DNA of 59,404 nt from NCBI GenBank assembly GCA_937992175.1, contig CALKLF010000014.1:1-59404 (forward strand), read 5' to 3'. Source of the DNA: an uncultured Fimbriimonadales bacterium. GTDB lineage: Bacteria > Armatimonadota > Fimbriimonadia > Fimbriimonadales > GBS-DC. The notes below the pieces were generated by a model, which saw only the letters and a program-made list of their open reading frames with translations, ran no database searches and was not told where the DNA came from. The number at the start of each line of letters is the position of its first letter. Position 1 is the first letter of the stretch. The position numbers and the translations under genes are program-made. Positions 25,616 through 34,217 of the stretch are shown here, one piece after another.

Positions 25616-25876
25616 TCACAAAGCGCGGGGTTTTGCCTGCTTGTTCACTAAGTATACCGTCCCTGCAGGCATCGACTTCGCTGTCTGGACAAGCCGTTCA
25701 ATGTGCTTTACAAGCCACTTCGTGCGTTCCCAGCGGTTCATATGATCCCAAACGCCGCGCTGATGCGTCTGCGTCTGTAGCACAGGTGCTGAATGTCCTA
25801 TGCCTTCCTTGCGTGGAAAGAAATAGCCGTCCGCCCAGCGCGCCCGTCGCGTCGGCATTCCCGCCAACAACCGCAA
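25616..25876 (-). CDS. Possible small basic protein, unrecognised
   Basis: An 86-codon frame with protein-like composition, including a basic helical stretch NRWERTKWLVKHIERLV and a KSMPAGTVYLVNKQAK tail. I recognise no family. The start is unsure: TTG 25876, an ATG six codons later, or an internal ATG giving 41 residues. None has a convincing ribosome binding site. It is divergent from fadD, whose -35 region it nearly reaches. It could equally be a chance frame. Confidence 0.3.
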   Translation of the reverse strand: MRLLAGMPTRRARWADGYFFPRKEGIGHSAPVLQTQTHQRGVWDHMNRWERTKWLVKHIERLVQTAKSMPAGTVYLVNKQAKPRAL

Positions 25877-25878
25877 CT

Positions 25879-25906
25879 TTTGACCTTAGCAGTGGTCGGG
25901 TACAAT
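25879..25906 (+). promoter_or_regulatory. fadD promoter
   Basis: TTTGAC at 25879-25884, 16-nt spacer, TACAAT at 25901-25906 preceded by GGG. The leader is about 27 nt, with AGAGGTGGG before ATG 25939. Confidence 0.5.
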
Positions 25907-25938
25907 CTTGCTCACTAAACAGTCGGTAGAGGTGGGCG

Positions 25939-27699
25939 ATGTCGACGAACTATCTCAAGGGCGAACCGCTGGAGCTGCGCTGGCGCAGCGCATGGTGCGA
26001 GCATCAGGCGCGTTCAATCCCCGCGCTGTTCCAGTCGCAGGCAGAGACATTAGGCGATTCAACGCTCTATCTGGTCAAGCGCGACGGGGTGTATCAGTCC
26101 GTCTCTTGGCAGACGGTCAAACGCGATGTAGAGGCGCTCGCCGCCGCGCTGCTCGCGCGCGGGGTGGAACCCGGCGACCGCGTAGCCATCCTCGCGGAAA
26201 ACAGCTACGAATGGGTCGTGACCGATCTGGCGATTCTGCACTGCGGCGCAGCGTCGGTGACCCTGCATTTTCCGCTCACGCCGCCCCAGGTCGAGGAACA
26301 GCTGCGCGACTCGGAAGCCTGCGCGATTTTCGTCTCCAGCGAGACGCAGGCGCAAAAGATTGAACAAATCCGCGCGAACCTTCCTGCGCTGAAGCACTTT
26401 TTCAGTTTTCAGCCCGTGCGCGGCTGGACGCCGATTGCCGAGCTGCAACGCGAGGGCGGGGCGATTCTGCGCGATCAGCCGACCCTCGTGCGCGAAACCG
26501 CCGAGTCGACCGGCTGGGACACGCTCGCCACGCTGATTTACACTTCGGGCACAACGGGCGACAGCAAGGGTGTGATGCTCTCGCACGGCAACCTGCTCTC
26601 CAGTATGTACGCCTCGATGCAGATGTTCCCCCCGCCAGGGCGCGAGTATATCATGTTCAACTTCCTACCCCTGAGCCATATCTACGCCCGAACCTGCGAC
26701 TACCTCGTGGCGATTGGGCTGGGCGTGCAGATGGCGTTCGCGGAGAACTTCGACACGCTGGGGCAGAATCTGCAGGAGGTGCGCCCGCACGCGATTAACG
26801 GCGTGCCGCGCTTTTATGAGAAGGTGCGCGAGCGCGTGATGGGGGTGATTCAGAGCAAGCCGTTCCTGCGCCTGTTGGGGAGCTACGCCCGCAAGAAGGG
26901 GATGCGCCGCGCGTTCGGCGGCAGGCTCATCTGGGCAATCAGTGGCGGCGCAGCGTTAGACCCGCAGGTCGCCGAGTTCTACTGGGAAAACGGGATTCAA
27001 CTCTTTCAGGGCTACGGGCTGACCGAGACCTCGCCCGTGCTGACGAGCAACACCCCCAAGCACAACAAAATCGGCACGGCGGGCGTTCCGTTTCCTGGCG
27101 TGGAAATCAAAATCGCCGACGACGGCGAGATTTTGGCGCGGGGACCCAATATCATGAAAGGCTACTGGCGCAAGCCCGAAGCCACCGCCGAAGCGATTGA
27201 CCCTGACGGCTGGTTCCATACGGGCGATGTCGGCGAGATCGTCGACGGGCGGTTCCTGCGCATCACCGACCGCAAGAAGGACATCTTCGTGCTGGCGGGC
27301 GGCAAAAACATCGCGCCCGTCGCGCTCGAAACCGCCCTCATCCGCAATCCCTACATCGAGCAGGCGGTCATCTACGGCGATAAGAAGAAGTTCGTCTCCG
27401 CGTTGATTGTGCCTGACTTCGTGAACCTGGAGGAATGGGCGGAGAAACAGGGTATCGCTTATCAGACGCGCGAGGAGCTGATTCGACGCCCGGAGGTCGT
27501 GGAGTGGATGACCGCGCAGGTGGAGGATGCCATGCGCCCCTTCGCCTCCTACGAAAAGGTGAAGCGCTTCATTCTGCTCCCCGAAGCGTTCACTTTCGAG
27601 GCGGGCGATGTGACCGTCACGCTCAAAATGCGCCGCGCCCGCATCATCGAACGCTATCGGGACCAGTTAGACTCACTTTACGACACAGAGCGGGTATAA
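25939..27699 (+). CDS. fadD: Long-chain fatty-acid-CoA ligase (AMP-forming)
   Basis: Activates long-chain fatty acids to acyl-CoA through an acyl-adenylate. The 586-residue product has the ATP-binding motif YTSGTTGDSKGVMLSHGN. Also present are LPLSHIYARTCDY, the second motif GYGLTETSPVLTSN, and the hinge and C-terminal motif DGWFHTGDVGEIVDGRFLRI followed by DRKKDIFVLAGGKNIAP. The sequence is closest in style to bacterial AMP-dependent synthetases of the FadD15/FAA group. The paralogue-level name is therefore approximate. No signal peptide. The rpsP promoter overlaps its stop codon. Confidence 0.88.
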   Translation: MSTNYLKGEPLELRWRSAWCEHQARSIPALFQSQAETLGDSTLYLVKRDGVYQSVSWQTVKRDVEALAAALLARGVEPGDRVAILAENSYEWVVTDLAILHCGAASVTLHFPLTPPQVEEQLRDSEACAIFVSSETQAQKIEQIRANLPALKHFFSFQPVRGWTPIAELQREGGAILRDQPTLVRETAESTGWDTLATLIYTSGTTGDSKGVMLSHGNLLSSMYASMQMFPPPGREYIMFNFLPLSHIYARTCDYLVAIGLGVQMAFAENFDTLGQNLQEVRPHAINGVPRFYEKVRERVMGVIQSKPFLRLLGSYARKKGMRRAFGGRLIWAISGGAALDPQVAEFYWENGIQLFQGYGLTETSPVLTSNTPKHNKIGTAGVPFPGVEIKIADDGEILARGPNIMKGYWRKPEATAEAIDPDGWFHTGDVGEIVDGRFLRITDRKKDIFVLAGGKNIAPVALETALIRNPYIEQAVIYGDKKKFVSALIVPDFVNLEEWAEKQGIAYQTREELIRRPEVVEWMTAQVEDAMRPFASYEKVKRFILLPEAFTFEAGDVTVTLKMRRARIIERYRDQLDSLYDTERV

Positions 27700-27700
27700 T
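27695..27700 (+). promoter_or_regulatory. -10 box of the rpsP operon
   Basis: TATAAT preceded by CGGG, overlapping the fadD stop codon. A 31-nt interval with TAGGAGG leads to ATG 27732. Confidence 0.55.
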
Positions 27701-27731
27701 AGCCCCTCGATGACGTATAGGAGGCTATTCG

Positions 27732-28019
27732 ATGCTGAGGATTCGTTTGATGCGTGTAGGCAAAAAGAAGAAACCCGTGTACCGTGTAGTGGTCGCGCCG
27801 AGCCAGAACCCGCGCTCGGGCAAGTGCGTGGAGATTGTCGGGCAGTATAACCCGATTACCGACCCTGCGCACATCCAGTTCAACGAGGAGCGGGTACTGC
27901 ACTGGCTGCGCACCGGCGCACAACCAACCGACACGGTCGAGCATCTGCTCAAGATTACGGGCGTATGGGATAAATTTAGAGCGGAGTCGTCGAACAAAGA
28001 CGCCGCCGCGGCGAATTAA
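27732..28019 (+). CDS. rpsP: 30S ribosomal protein S16
   Basis: Small-subunit assembly protein that binds 16S rRNA. The 95-residue frame begins LRIRLMRVGKKKKPVYRVVV and continues with APSQNPRSGKCVEIVGQYNP, diagnostic for bS16, and RVLHWLRTGAQPTDTVEHLL. A short alanine-rich tail follows. TAGGAGG precedes ATG 27732. It heads an operon with khpA and rimM. Confidence 0.97.
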   Translation: MLRIRLMRVGKKKKPVYRVVVAPSQNPRSGKCVEIVGQYNPITDPAHIQFNEERVLHWLRTGAQPTDTVEHLLKITGVWDKFRAESSNKDAAAAN

Positions 28020-28031
28020 GGGGATAGGACT

Positions 28032-28304
28032 ATGTTGCGAGACTTTCTGGAGGCGTCGATTCGCGCGCTGGTGGACGATCAGCAGGCGGTGCAGATTCGC
28101 GAGGAGCGCAACGGCTCACTGTTGCGCTACACGATTCAGGTGGCGGAGGGCGATCGCGGGCGTGTCATCGGTAAGCAGGGGCGCATCGTGAACGCGCTGC
28201 GCACCGTCGCGCAGGCGGCTGGCGCGAAAAATCGCCTCCGCGTGCAGGTCATCATCCTGACCGACAGCGGACCCGCCGACACCGGCGCGGAAGACGCCGA
28301 GTAA
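28032..28304 (+). CDS. khpA: KH-domain RNA-binding protein (KhpA/YlqC type)
   Basis: Small RNA-binding protein of 90 residues with a single type II KH domain. The GxxG loop is GRVIGKQGR, preceded by RYTIQVAEGDR and followed by VNALRTVAQAAGAKNR. In many bacteria this gene lies between rpsP and rimM, as here. Its partner KhpB is not in the window. It may act in RNA chaperoning and cell division control, as known for the family. Confidence 0.9.
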   Translation: MLRDFLEASIRALVDDQQAVQIREERNGSLLRYTIQVAEGDRGRVIGKQGRIVNALRTVAQAAGAKNRLRVQVIILTDSGPADTGAEDAE

Positions 28305-28307
28305 ACG

Positions 28308-28889
28308 ATGGCGAAGCCGTATGTCCCGAAAATCGCCCGACAGTGGGTGACGGTGGGCGTAATCGTGCGCCCGTTCGGGATCCGCGGCGAACTCAAAGTG
28401 CGGCTGGAGACCGATTTTCCCGAACGGTTCCATCCCGGCGCACGGCTCTACTGGTGGCTGCCGCCGAAACCTGAATCCCCTGAGGCAGAGGAGCCACGCT
28501 CCCCCCACCGCAAAAAGCCGCCCCGCACGATGAAGCCCCAAGAATGCTTCGTCAAAAGCGCGCGCTGGCACGGCGACCATCTCGTGTTGACCCTCGAAGG
28601 CGTCGAAACGCGCGATCAGGCAGAACAGCTGCGCGGCGCATGGCTGATAATCCCCCCAGAAGAGCGCATGCCCTTAGAGGAGGGACAATACTACATCGAC
28701 GACCTGATTGGCATGGAAGTGTTCACCGAGTCGGGCGAGCACGTCGGCAAGCTCAAGAATGTGCGGCACGGCGCGGCGTATGACTTCTACGACATCGGCG
28801 CGTACACCATTCCCGCCGTCGAGGAGTATATCCTGCAGGTCGATGTGCCCAACAGACGAATGGTGGTGCGCCTGCCCAAGGTGGAGTAA
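28308..28889 (+). CDS. rimM: Ribosome maturation factor RimM
   Basis: Assists assembly of the 30S head by binding ribosomal protein S19. The 193-residue product begins VTVGVIVRPFGIRGELKVRL, the usual RimM N-domain. The C-terminal PRC-barrel domain reads YYIDDLIGMEVFTESGEHVG, then GAYTIPAVEEYI. Between the strands of the N-domain is a charged, proline-rich stretch of about 25 residues (around 50-73) that most RimM proteins lack. The usual next genes trmD and rplS are missing; a convergent pilin-like gene follows after 9 nt. Confidence 0.92.
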   Translation: MAKPYVPKIARQWVTVGVIVRPFGIRGELKVRLETDFPERFHPGARLYWWLPPKPESPEAEEPRSPHRKKPPRTMKPQECFVKSARWHGDHLVLTLEGVETRDQAEQLRGAWLIIPPEERMPLEEGQYYIDDLIGMEVFTESGEHVGKLKNVRHGAAYDFYDIGAYTIPAVEEYILQVDVPNRRMVVRLPKVE

Positions 28890-28898
28890 CGTAAGGCT

Positions 28899-29261
28899 TT
28901 AATAACTCATATGCCCCGCCGTCGCGCACTTAACCTGCCCCGTGTTGGGGTCATATTGATACGCCTGTCCTGACACAGGGCAGACGAGCATCGTCGCGGG
29001 CAGCCCTAGTTCCTGCAAGCTGGTGGGGTAGGTCTCTTCGGATGTGAAGCGCATCTGGATTGCAGCGCGGAGCTGGCTCAGGTTGTTGCGGCACTCCACA
29101 CTCTCCGCTGCCTGACGCACTTCGCCCACGCGACTCGCAGGCGGGAGCGCGCCCGACGGCTGAGAACTGTCCCGCGCGGAACCGCCCGTACCATAATACA
29201 GCCACACGATTATCAGCAAGCCCAGAATCGCCACGGACACCAGCACGCCGACCAGTCGCAT
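28899..29261 (-). CDS. Small pseudopilin-like membrane protein
   Basis: A 120-residue product with one N-terminal transmembrane helix (VGVLVSVAILGLLIIVWLYY) and a small exported domain. This contains two cysteine-bearing segments, VECRNNLSQLRAAIQMRF and LVCPVSGQAYQYDPNTGQVK. The NLSQLRAAIQ helix and the CPVSGQAYQYDP motif resemble short pseudopilins of type II/IV systems, but the prepilin cleavage motif is not obvious. The function is unknown. Start ATG 29261 lies 6 nt after TATCAT, with no ribosome binding site. It faces rimM tail to tail and is divergent from the next gene. Confidence 0.6.
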   Translation of the reverse strand: MRLVGVLVSVAILGLLIIVWLYYGTGGSARDSSQPSGALPPASRVGEVRQAAESVECRNNLSQLRAAIQMRFTSEETYPTSLQELGLPATMLVCPVSGQAYQYDPNTGQVKCATAGHMSY

Positions 29262-29267
29262 GGCTGT

Positions 29268-29273
29268 ATGATA
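29268..29273 (-). promoter_or_regulatory. -10 box of the pseudopilin-like gene, leaderless layout
   Basis: TATCAT preceded by CAGG, 6 nt before ATG 29261 (ACAGCC between). Confidence 0.45.
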
Positions 29274-29318
29274 CCTGCCCAAAACCAAAAACCGACTCAT
29301 GCGTCAAAATAGCGCAGG

Positions 29319-29324
29319 TATACT
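29319..29324 (+). promoter_or_regulatory. -10 box of the 29363 gene
   Basis: TATACT preceded by CAGG. The leader is about 33 nt and contains AGGAGG 7 nt before ATG 29363. Confidence 0.45.
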
Positions 29325-29362
29325 TTTCTCGCGTATCAACGCAGATGCAGGAGGCAGACGCT

Positions 29363-30262
29363 ATGGGGAAACTCGCGAGTTTACTGGCAGTTAGTGTGCT
29401 GACGAGCGCGCTCTGGGCGCAAGAGTCGACGAACTTGCAGTTCAAATTCACCGAGAAACAACGCGAACTGTTCGACGCCACCGTCGAGCTGAACGGCAAC
29501 CTGCCCATTCCGGGCGCGGCGGGGATGGCAGGCACGCTCAAGCTCATCATGACGCTGTTTATGCAGGTGGATAAGGTGGAGGACGGCGGCAAGGCGACCG
29601 TCAAGACGGGGCTGGAGGCGTTCGAAGCCGAGTTCAACGGACAGCCCTTCCCCGTGGGGCTGGATATGGCACGGAATGTTATCCCCGACTCGACGGCGAC
29701 CGTGCATCCGAACGGCAAACTGGACGGGCTGCAGGGCGGCGGCGGGCTGATGGGCTTCCAGCTGCCCGGCTTTGACCCGCGCAACATGGCGACGCTGCTG
29801 TTCCCCACGGAACTGCCCGATAAACCGCTTGTGAACGGAATGACCTGGCAGTTCACCCGCGCGATTGGCGCAGGCAACGACGCGCTCAAAATCCCGATGA
29901 CCGCTCGCTACGAAGGCGTCGAGGAACACAACGGCGTCAAACTGCACAAGATCACCCAGACCTTCGAGCAGAACATCGAGACCTATCAGGACGCCTTCTA
30001 TCAGCCAACTACCGACAAGGACGCCGCCGCGCGCGTTACCAAAGGCGTCATGAAAGGCACGATGACCATGTGGTATCACCCCGAGAACGGGCTGGTACAG
30101 CGCATGACGATGCAAGCCAGTCTGAACCAGACCACAGAACCCATCAAGAAGGACGGCTCCGAAGTGAAAGACTTTGAGCGCGAGACGAGCGAGGTGAAGC
30201 TCACCGCGTCGCTCACGCGCAAGGAGCCGAAGAAGGAGGACACGGCAGCGAGTGGCAATTGA
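29363..30262 (+). CDS. Secreted protein of unknown function, DUF6263-like
   Basis: The 299-residue product has a signal peptide ending near ALWAQES. The rest looks like an exported beta-rich protein: NLQFKFTEKQRELFDATVEL, a QVDKVEDGGKATVKTGLEAF segment, LPDKPLVNGMTWQF, and a C-terminal MWYHPENGLVQRMTMQ followed by charged repeats ending in KKE. The layout recalls the DUF6263 family, but I am not certain. AGGAGG at 29349-29354 decides the start. The next gene's open frame overlaps its end by 11 bp. No cleavage motif, lipobox or anchor is visible. Confidence 0.6.
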   Translation: MGKLASLLAVSVLTSALWAQESTNLQFKFTEKQRELFDATVELNGNLPIPGAAGMAGTLKLIMTLFMQVDKVEDGGKATVKTGLEAFEAEFNGQPFPVGLDMARNVIPDSTATVHPNGKLDGLQGGGGLMGFQLPGFDPRNMATLLFPTELPDKPLVNGMTWQFTRAIGAGNDALKIPMTARYEGVEEHNGVKLHKITQTFEQNIETYQDAFYQPTTDKDAAARVTKGVMKGTMTMWYHPENGLVQRMTMQASLNQTTEPIKKDGSEVKDFERETSEVKLTASLTRKEPKKEDTAASGN

Positions 30263-33200
30263 GGCGTTGAGTGTATTCCAGCAGAGGGGACGCGTAGGGA
30301 AGGGTACTATGCTCAGGTTCAACCACCATGCGCCATCCTCCAATTTCTCCGACCTCACCCCCCTGTCCCCCCTCTCCGTTTACGGAGAGGGGAGAGTCGA
30401 AGCCCTGCGCACACACGGCTCCCCCTCTCCGTTTACGGAGAGGGGGCTGGGGGGTGAGGTTCAAAAGGCACGAAAAAACGAGATTGCCGCGCCTGAAGTT
30501 GAGGCAGAGCTGTGTACCCTTGTCAGGAGGGGGCTGGCGGATGAGGTTGACAAAGCGCGGGAAATCGCAGCCCTCACCCCCAACCCCTCTCCCGCGACGC
30601 GTGAGAGGGGAGCCAAGCGTGTACGCCGCGCCGCTGATCCCCCCTCTCCCGCGACGCGTGAGAGGGGAGCCAAGCGTGTACGCCGCGCCGCTGATCCCCC
30701 CTCTCCCGCGTCGCGGGAGAGGGGGCAGGGGGTGAGGGCGAAAAAAAATCCTACCCTGCCTCCTTTCACCGACCTCAGTCGTTATACCCTTGTCAGGGCT
30801 GGGAGTGAGGGCTACCTCAAACTCGCGCTTCCCCTCCTGATCGCTCTGCTCACCGCCCGCGCGCACGCTCAGATTACCCTTCCCTCAATCGCCACGCCCG
30901 CAGGCGTCATCCCGCAAATCACGATTCCGAAGGAGGCAGTGCCCCAAAAGCAGGTGCGGTCTCCTGCGCCCGAACGCCAGCGCACCCAACCAAAGCGCAA
31001 CACCCTCGATGCCCTGAAAACCCTGCGCAGCTGGGAGAGCCTGCAACAGGAAATCCAGCGCACGGTCTCGATCAGCGGGCGTAAAAGTATCGGCTTCCAT
31101 CTCCATCAGGTCGAGGGCGACTCCACAGCGTTTCGCGACCAGAACTACTTCGGACAGGGGGGTCAGCGCGTCACCGACAACACCGAGATGACGATTCGCG
31201 TGAACAAGTTTCTCGGGTTTCTTACCTTCGACTGGCGCTGGACAAACAGCCGATTCCGCAATCCCTACGATTCCCGCATCACCTATACCTACGAGTCGCC
31301 GAACTTCACGATGGAGTGGGGCGACATCACGGCGTCGCTGGGCAGTTCGAACCCGCTGGTCGGCTTCAATCGCACGCTGAAGGGCGCGACGGCGAACGCC
31401 CAGTGGGGCAACCATCGCCTGCGCTACATCCGCTCCGAAACAAAAGCCGCCGCCCGCACGATTACGATTCAGGGCAACGACAGCCCCGGTCCGTACTACC
31501 TGCAGGGTAGCCAGATTGTGGACGGCAGCGAGCGCGTGCAGGTGGACGGCGTCGAGAAACGGCGCGGCGAGGACTACACGATCGACTATTTCGGGGGCAT
31601 CCTGCGCTTCCGCGACGGGATGATTATCCCGCGCACCTCCACGATTGTGGTGACCTACGAAACCTATGCGTTCAATTCGGCACCGAGCCTGCTGGATGGC
31701 TGGCGCTACGAGACGAGCTTCGGACGCGGCTACAATTTCGGCTTCACGATGCTCGCGCAGAAGTCCACCGCGCGCACGCCCTTGCGCCGTCGCACGGAGC
31801 CGTTCTACGGCTTCGGCGCACCGAGTGTGCCCTATGACCTGCAGTTCCCGCCCCTGCGCGATGCCAATAATCCAATCATCATTACGGTCGCAGGCGCACC
31901 TCAGGTGGAAGGCGTAGATTACTACTTCGATGAGAATCTCCCCTACCGCTTCTACTTCACACGCTTTATGCCCCAGAACCTGATTATTCAGGTGGAATAC
32001 ACGCCGCGTCCTGACCCCAGCTCCACGATTGGGGGCGATCGCGAGGTGATGGGCGTAGACTTCACCCTGCCGCTGGGGCGCGTGGGCAGCATTGTGTGGA
32101 ACGCCGCCCGTAGCCGCGCGCAGGCGCAAGGAAGCAACCTGGAGGCGATTGCGCACACCGCCGTCGGCAAGTTTGAGTTCGGACGCCTCTCGCTCAACGC
32201 CACTTATCGCGACATCCCTGCGGAGTTCATCGGTATCGAGTCGGTCGGCTTCCGTCGCAACGAACGGGGCTATCAGACCGACATCGGCTACCGCATCAGC
32301 GCGATTTCGAACTTTCAGGCGAGCTTGAGTAAGGCGCGTGTGGCGTCGCTCAACCCGCTCAGCAACGCTTTCGGCGCAAGTTTCACGGACACCGACCTCC
32401 AGAGCTATACCTACACCTACACGCCCCAGAACGGCTTCCAGCTCACCCTCAATCGCAACACGAACTCGACGCGCACGCCGAGCAGCCGCACCGAGCAATC
32501 GCGCCACGCCGTCAGCCTGGGGCGCACTTGGAAAGCCTTCACCCTCTCGATGGGTTATGAGCAGTCCGATTCCGACGCTTTCAGCAGCCTGAGTGGTGGG
32601 ACGCGCCTGCAGTATCATATCCGCAGCTGGCGCTCGCAACTGGACTGGACAGTGAACTCTCAGCTGAGCCTGCGCGCCTCGGCGGGCAGTAGCGACATCA
32701 ATCAGAAAGACGGCGCACAGAACACGCGTACGCGCTCCCTCGATTACACCTTCGATGTCTCGTGGCGTCCGTGGAGCAACCTGAGCCTCAATTACCGCTG
32801 GCGCGACAGCGATTCGGGCGCGCTGAACTTGAATGCGTCTGATTTTCGCTCGCGGCAATACGGCGACCCGTTCCCGCCCAGCACGAACTTCCCGACGAAC
32901 CCGTGGGGCGTCGGCTACAACGGCAACGGCTTCTCGTCGGGCGCGCCGATGTTCAGCGGCTACACCTACTTCGGCGTGCGCGGCAAGGGGCAGGATTTGA
33001 GCATCCAGTGGACGCCGCTGGACGCGCTCTCGTTCGACATCCAGTGGAGCCAGAACCGCGCCGTAGGCGATTTTCAGACCAACAGTTCTCAGGAATCGAT
33101 CTCCATCGGCGCGAGCTATATGCCGCTGGAGTGGCTCACGCTCTCAGCAAGCTGGGCGAAACAGAAGGTGCAGTTCCTCACCGCGACGGGCAGCTCCAGC

Positions 33201-33596
33201 AACGAGTTCCTGAACCTCAGCGCGGACATCGGTCCCCTGCGCCGCTGGACGATTAACTTGAATTTCTACCTGATGAGGACGGACAGCGTGTTCGGCGAGG
33301 GGTTTCAGGGCGCACAGGGCAACTTCTCGCAGCAACCTGTGGGCTTCGCCGCGCGGATTACTTACGATTTAGGCGCGAAGCAGAACCTGTTCGCCGAGTT
33401 CCAGCGCACCGATTTGGGGGGTTACCTCCCCTCGCGCGACACGCTGTTCAACATCGGCTATGAGTATCGGATCACGCGCAACTGGGCGTTCGTGCTGAGC
33501 TACCGCTTCCGCGAGCAGTTGAACTTAGACCCGCAGTATCAGCAGTATAGCTATCGCGCCCGCTCGCTGGACGCGAGCATGAACTGGATGTTCTGA
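30252..33596 (+). CDS. Large outer-membrane beta-barrel protein with repeat-derived N-terminus
   Basis: The open frame is 1114 codons, but the first 150 or so are largely encoded by palindromic elements (30350-30740). A signal-peptide core, LKLALPLLIALLTARAHAQ, appears only at about 195-213. The start is therefore uncertain: candidates are 30252, ATG 30310, or a GTG near 30733 just before AKKNPTL. After the signal comes a proline-rich linker and a long region of alternating strands. Each repeats as inward/outward pairs such as NFTMEWGDITASLGSSNPLV, RYETSFGRGYNFGFTMLAQK, and WAFVLSYRFREQLNLDPQYQ. It ends in Phe, typical of outer-membrane barrels. A PYYLQGSQIVDGSERVQVDG segment recalls surface-translocon proteins, but I cannot name a family. 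It is followed by convergent pth. Confidence 0.65.
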   Translation: MAIEALSVFQQRGRVGKGTMLRFNHHAPSSNFSDLTPLSPLSVYGEGRVEALRTHGSPSPFTERGLGGEVQKARKNEIAAPEVEAELCTLVRRGLADEVDKAREIAALTPNPSPATRERGAKRVRRAADPPSPATRERGAKRVRRAADPPSPASRERGQGVRAKKNPTLPPFTDLSRYTLVRAGSEGYLKLALPLLIALLTARAHAQITLPSIATPAGVIPQITIPKEAVPQKQVRSPAPERQRTQPKRNTLDALKTLRSWESLQQEIQRTVSISGRKSIGFHLHQVEGDSTAFRDQNYFGQGGQRVTDNTEMTIRVNKFLGFLTFDWRWTNSRFRNPYDSRITYTYESPNFTMEWGDITASLGSSNPLVGFNRTLKGATANAQWGNHRLRYIRSETKAAARTITIQGNDSPGPYYLQGSQIVDGSERVQVDGVEKRRGEDYTIDYFGGILRFRDGMIIPRTSTIVVTYETYAFNSAPSLLDGWRYETSFGRGYNFGFTMLAQKSTARTPLRRRTEPFYGFGAPSVPYDLQFPPLRDANNPIIITVAGAPQVEGVDYYFDENLPYRFYFTRFMPQNLIIQVEYTPRPDPSSTIGGDREVMGVDFTLPLGRVGSIVWNAARSRAQAQGSNLEAIAHTAVGKFEFGRLSLNATYRDIPAEFIGIESVGFRRNERGYQTDIGYRISAISNFQASLSKARVASLNPLSNAFGASFTDTDLQSYTYTYTPQNGFQLTLNRNTNSTRTPSSRTEQSRHAVSLGRTWKAFTLSMGYEQSDSDAFSSLSGGTRLQYHIRSWRSQLDWTVNSQLSLRASAGSSDINQKDGAQNTRTRSLDYTFDVSWRPWSNLSLNYRWRDSDSGALNLNASDFRSRQYGDPFPPSTNFPTNPWGVGYNGNGFSSGAPMFSGYTYFGVRGKGQDLSIQWTPLDALSFDIQWSQNRAVGDFQTNSSQESISIGASYMPLEWLTLSASWAKQKVQFLTATGSSSNEFLNLSADIGPLRRWTINLNFYLMRTDSVFGEGFQGAQGNFSQQPVGFAARITYDLGAKQNLFAEFQRTDLGGYLPSRDTLFNIGYEYRITRNWAFVLSYRFREQLNLDPQYQQYSYRARSLDASMNWMF
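30350..30740. repeat. Cluster of CCCTCTCCC-family elements in the start of the beta-barrel gene
   Basis: Two hairpins CCCTCTCCGTTTACGGAGAG (about 30367 and 30423), then CCCTCTCCCGCGACGCGTGA and relatives from about 30586 to 30720. A 57-bp unit (SPATRERGAKRVRRAADPP, 19 codons) is repeated in tandem at about 30594 and 30651 with a third partial copy. The cluster ends GGGGGCAGGGGGTGAGGGC. The whole run keeps one frame open. Confidence 0.8.
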
Positions 33597-33603
33597 GGCG
33601 CAC

Positions 33604-34215
33604 CTATCCTTCGCGATTGAACCGATTCATCACCTGCTCGATTGGCTCGGCGAGCCACGCTTCGCAGGCGTCGGCGGCGCGTTGCACGGCTTGCAGGAGC
33701 AACTCGCGCTCATCAGGGGGCGGCGGCGACAGCACATAGTCGGCTAAGTCCATCGCCTCAGGCGGTTGCCCGATGCCGATTCGGACGCGCGGGAACGCTT
33801 CTGTGCCCAGCGCGTTGATGATCGACTTCATCCCGTTGTGCCCGCCTGCCGAGCCTTTCGCCCGCACGCGCACCACGCCCGGCGCGAGCCAGATGTCGTC
33901 AAAAATCACCAGCATCTGCTCAGGCTGCAGGTGATACGCCTGCAGCAGGGCGCGCGCCGCCTCGCCCGAAAGGTTCATATAGGTCTGGGGTTTCGCCAGC
34001 GCAACAGGAACCCCAGCAATCAGCCCTACGCCGAGCTTACTACTATGGCGGCGCGTTTTGAGTTCGATGCCGTGTCGCTCCGCCAGCAGGTCCACCGTCC
34101 AGAAGCCCACATTATGGCGCGTGGGGGCGTACTGCGCGCCGGGGTTGCCCAATCCGAGAATCAGGCGTGTAGGGGAGACGCTCGGTTTACCCTTCAGTTT
34201 CTCCAGCAGACGCAT
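33604..34215 (-). CDS. pth: Peptidyl-tRNA hydrolase
   Basis: Releases peptides from peptidyl-tRNA that has dropped off ribosomes. The frame has LILGLGNPGAQYAPTRHNVG with the catalytic His, KPQTYMNLSG, VIFDDIWLAPGVVRVR with the conserved Asp, and GSAGGHNGMKSI with the conserved Asn. The 203-residue length is normal. It starts 2 nt after the holB stop, so it is co-translated from the holB transcript; no Shine-Dalgarno sequence of its own is visible. Confidence 0.96.
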   Translation of the reverse strand: MRLLEKLKGKPSVSPTRLILGLGNPGAQYAPTRHNVGFWTVDLLAERHGIELKTRRHSSKLGVGLIAGVPVALAKPQTYMNLSGEAARALLQAYHLQPEQMLVIFDDIWLAPGVVRVRAKGSAGGHNGMKSIINALGTEAFPRVRIGIGQPPEAMDLADYVLSPPPPDERELLLQAVQRAADACEAWLAEPIEQVMNRFNREG

Positions 34216-34217
34216 GG

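Larger units (their letters stand above)
25541..25938. other. Region before fadD
   Basis: It holds the doubtful reverse ORF 25616-25876 and the fadD promoter (25879-25906). The 25541-25615 segment carries a GGAGAGGGG run but no clear hairpin. I see no RNA gene. Confidence 0.5.

Noticed and set aside
30885-32858. 657-codon reverse ORF
   Set aside because: It is antisense to the beta-barrel gene. Long shadow frames are expected in GC-rich DNA, and no family motif is present.
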